Source: Chloroflexota bacterium (lineage in GTDB: Bacteria; Chloroflexota; Dehalococcoidia; SAR202; UBA11138). Taken from it: DNA of 5,231 nucleotides. Below the pieces are notes generated by a model that did not search any database, had not been told where the DNA came from, and saw only the letters and a list, made by a program, of their open reading frames with translations. The stretch covers positions 1 to 5,231 of the forward strand of contig JADFHV010000175.1 of NCBI GenBank assembly GCA_022566975.1, written 5' to 3'. The position numbers and the translations under genes are program-made. Of this stretch, positions 3,861 to 5,231 are shown in pieces. Each line of letters opens with the position of its first letter. Position 1 is the stretch's first letter.

Positions 3861-5231
3861 TCACCCCCACGCCGTGGGGCGGTACTGCAGCGCCTCCGCC
3901 AGGTGTGAGATGACGATGGTCTCGGCGCCCGCCAGGTCGGCTATGGTCCGTGAGACCTTGAGGATGCGGTGGAAGCCCCGCGCCGACAGGTGCATCTGCT
4001 TCATGGCCGCCTGGAGCAGCCCCTGCGCCGAGTCGTCCACCTGGCAGTAGTCCCAGACCTCCACAGGCCCCATCTCCGCATTCGAGATGAGCGGGGTCTC
4101 GGCGAATCTTCCGGCCTGGACTACCCTGGCCCCCTCGATCCTTCCGCGCACAGCCTTTGAAGACTCGGCCTTGGAGCGCTCCACCAGCTTCTCGTACTCG
4201 ACCCTGGGCACCTCGACGAACATGTCTATTCGGTCCAGCAGAGGGCCGCTAATGCGCCTCCTGTACCTGGATATGGCGCTGGGAGTGCAGGTACACTCCT
4301 TGACCGGGTCGCTCGCGAAACCGCACGCGCAGGGGTTCATCGCCGCCACGAGCATGAAGTTCGCCGGAAAGGTGACCGACCCCTGGGCGCGGCTGATGGT
4401 CACCACCTTGTCTTCGACGGGCTGGCGCAGCACCTCCAGAACGGTGTGGCCGAACTCCGGCAGCTCGTCGAGGAAGAGCACGCCTCGATGGCTCAGGGTG
4501 ATCTCGCCGGGCCTTGGCTGACGGCCCCCTCCCACAAGGCCGGCGTTGGAGATCGTGTAGTGGGGCGACCGGAAAGGGCGCTCGGTCACCAGCGGAGAGG
4601 ACGCGGGCAGCAGTCCACCGACGCTGTATATCTTGGTGACCTCTATCGCCTCCTGATGGGTCATCTTGGGCAGGATCGACGGGAGCGTGCGTGCCAGCAG
4701 GGTCTTACCGCTGCCGGGAGGTCCGCTCATCAGCAGGTTGTGGCCACCGGCGGCGGCAACCTCCAGCGCACGTTTCGCGTGCTCCTGTCCACGGATATCG
4801 GCCAGGTCCACAACTCCATCGTCAGCGAGAGGAGGCGCTTCATCCTGGGGAGGCTCAAAGGTGGGGATGGATGTCTCGCCTCGAAGATGACTCGTCAGCT
4901 GACGAAGGGAGGCCACGGGGACCACCTCCATCCCATCAATGAGAGCCGCCTCGCGGGCGTTGGACTGGGGCACCACCGCCGTGGAGAGCCCGTGGTCCCG
5001 GGCCACGCTCACCATGGACAGGACACCGTCGGTGTGGCGCAACTGACCCTCCAGGGAAAGCTCGCCCAGCAAGACCATGTGAGACAGGTCCGCCTGCAAT
5101 TGGCCGCTGCTGGCCGCAGCCAGCATGGCAGCGGCGTCCATCCCCGGCTCGTCAAGCGGCTGGTAGCCCGGCCCCCAACCCGGCGCGACACCCATATCGA
5201 CTCCCGGATGTATCTTCTTTCCTTCAAGCAT
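3861..5231 (-). CDS. comM: YifB/ComM-family Mg-chelatase-like AAA+ ATPase (N-terminus missing or degenerate)
   Basis: 456 residues ending at TGA 3863-3861. From about residue 40 the protein follows the family closely: a partial Lon/S5-like N-terminal domain (SGQLQADLS, LLGELSLEGQLRHT, 42-66), Walker A GPPGSGKT (170-177), Walker B VLFLDELPEF (251-260), a Cys cluster at C301, C303, C313 and C315 in NPCACGF...ECTCTP, LLDRID with a candidate arginine finger R334, and the C-terminal helical domain with LSARGFHRILKVSRTIADL (415-433). ComM is a hexameric branch-migration helicase that helps integrate DNA during natural transformation. Full-length relatives are about 500 residues; here the first ~60-90 family residues are absent, and residues 1-35 only loosely resemble the expected segment. 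The reading begins at the last base of the window, so the true start may lie beyond it. The gene ends 4 bases before the HEPN gene. Confidence 0.88.
   Translation of the reverse strand: MLEGKKIHPGVDMGVAPGWGPGYQPLDEPGMDAAAMLAAASSGQLQADLSHMVLLGELSLEGQLRHTDGVLSMVSVARDHGLSTAVVPQSNAREAALIDGMEVVPVASLRQLTSHLRGETSIPTFEPPQDEAPPLADDGVVDLADIRGQEHAKRALEVAAAGGHNLLMSGPPGSGKTLLARTLPSILPKMTHQEAIEVTKIYSVGGLLPASSPLVTERPFRSPHYTISNAGLVGGGRQPRPGEITLSHRGVLFLDELPEFGHTVLEVLRQPVEDKVVTISRAQGSVTFPANFMLVAAMNPCACGFASDPVKECTCTPSAISRYRRRISGPLLDRIDMFVEVPRVEYEKLVERSKAESSKAVRGRIEGARVVQAGRFAETPLISNAEMGPVEVWDYCQVDDSAQGLLQAAMKQMHLSARGFHRILKVSRTIADLAGAETIVISHLAEALQYRPTAWG

Noticed and set aside
4087..4521. Open frame on the plus strand opposite the ComM-like gene
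   Set aside because: It is antisense to the conserved ATPase core (Walker B and Cys cluster) and reads as a shadow of its codon structure.
5108..5125. 7-bp inverted repeat TGCTGGC/GCCAGCA in the ComM-like gene
   Set aside because: It falls in an alanine-rich coding stretch where such symmetry is easily produced by GCx codons; noted only as a possible cause of local sequencing or assembly error.

Overview
The window is GC-rich bacterial DNA with five protein genes and no RNA gene, CRISPR array or insertion sequence that I can recognise. Three genes run rightward (bases 1-3012) and three leftward (3139-5231), one of each group being cut or abutting a window edge, and the two groups converge on a short spacer at 3013-3138. 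The mix of an Rv2578c/SplB-like radical SAM protein, an LLM-class flavin oxidoreductase and a YifB/ComM ATPase, together with palindromic intergenic repeats, suggests an uncultured Chloroflexota (Dehalococcoidia-like) or similar high-GC lineage. That placement is an impression from sequence style, not a proof.

Rightward half: the 3' part of a radical SAM gene (1-624), then a spacer holding a good sigma70-type promoter and a Shine-Dalgarno site, then a complete flavin-dependent monooxygenase gene (762-1937). A 226-base spacer packed with consecutive inverted repeats (1981-2154) leads to a complete class I SAM-dependent methyltransferase gene (2164-3012). The methyltransferase looks less GC-rich than its neighbours and has no clear ribosome binding site.

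Leftward half: reading on the minus strand, a YifB/ComM-type Mg-chelatase-like AAA+ ATPase (5231-3861) is followed after only 4 bases by a HEPN-domain gene (3856-3467), which overlaps a minimal nucleotidyltransferase (MNT) gene (3510-3139) by 44 bases. The HEPN/MNT pair is a candidate type VII (HepT-MntA-like) toxin-antitoxin module: a putative RNase with an R-x4-H motif and a putative AMPylating antitoxin with an intact GS-x10-DxD motif. Its tight packing behind a competence-type helicase gene suggests co-transcription.

The points most worth a second look are: (a) a possible RNA pseudoknot straddling the MNT stop codon; (b) a 9-base direct repeat that brackets the HEPN catalytic motif and would excise exactly 18 codons in frame; (c) the absence of the usual HxY tyrosine in the HEPN protein; (d) the run of hairpins between the oxidoreductase and methyltransferase genes; (e) the missing or degenerate N-terminus of the ComM-like protein at the window edge.
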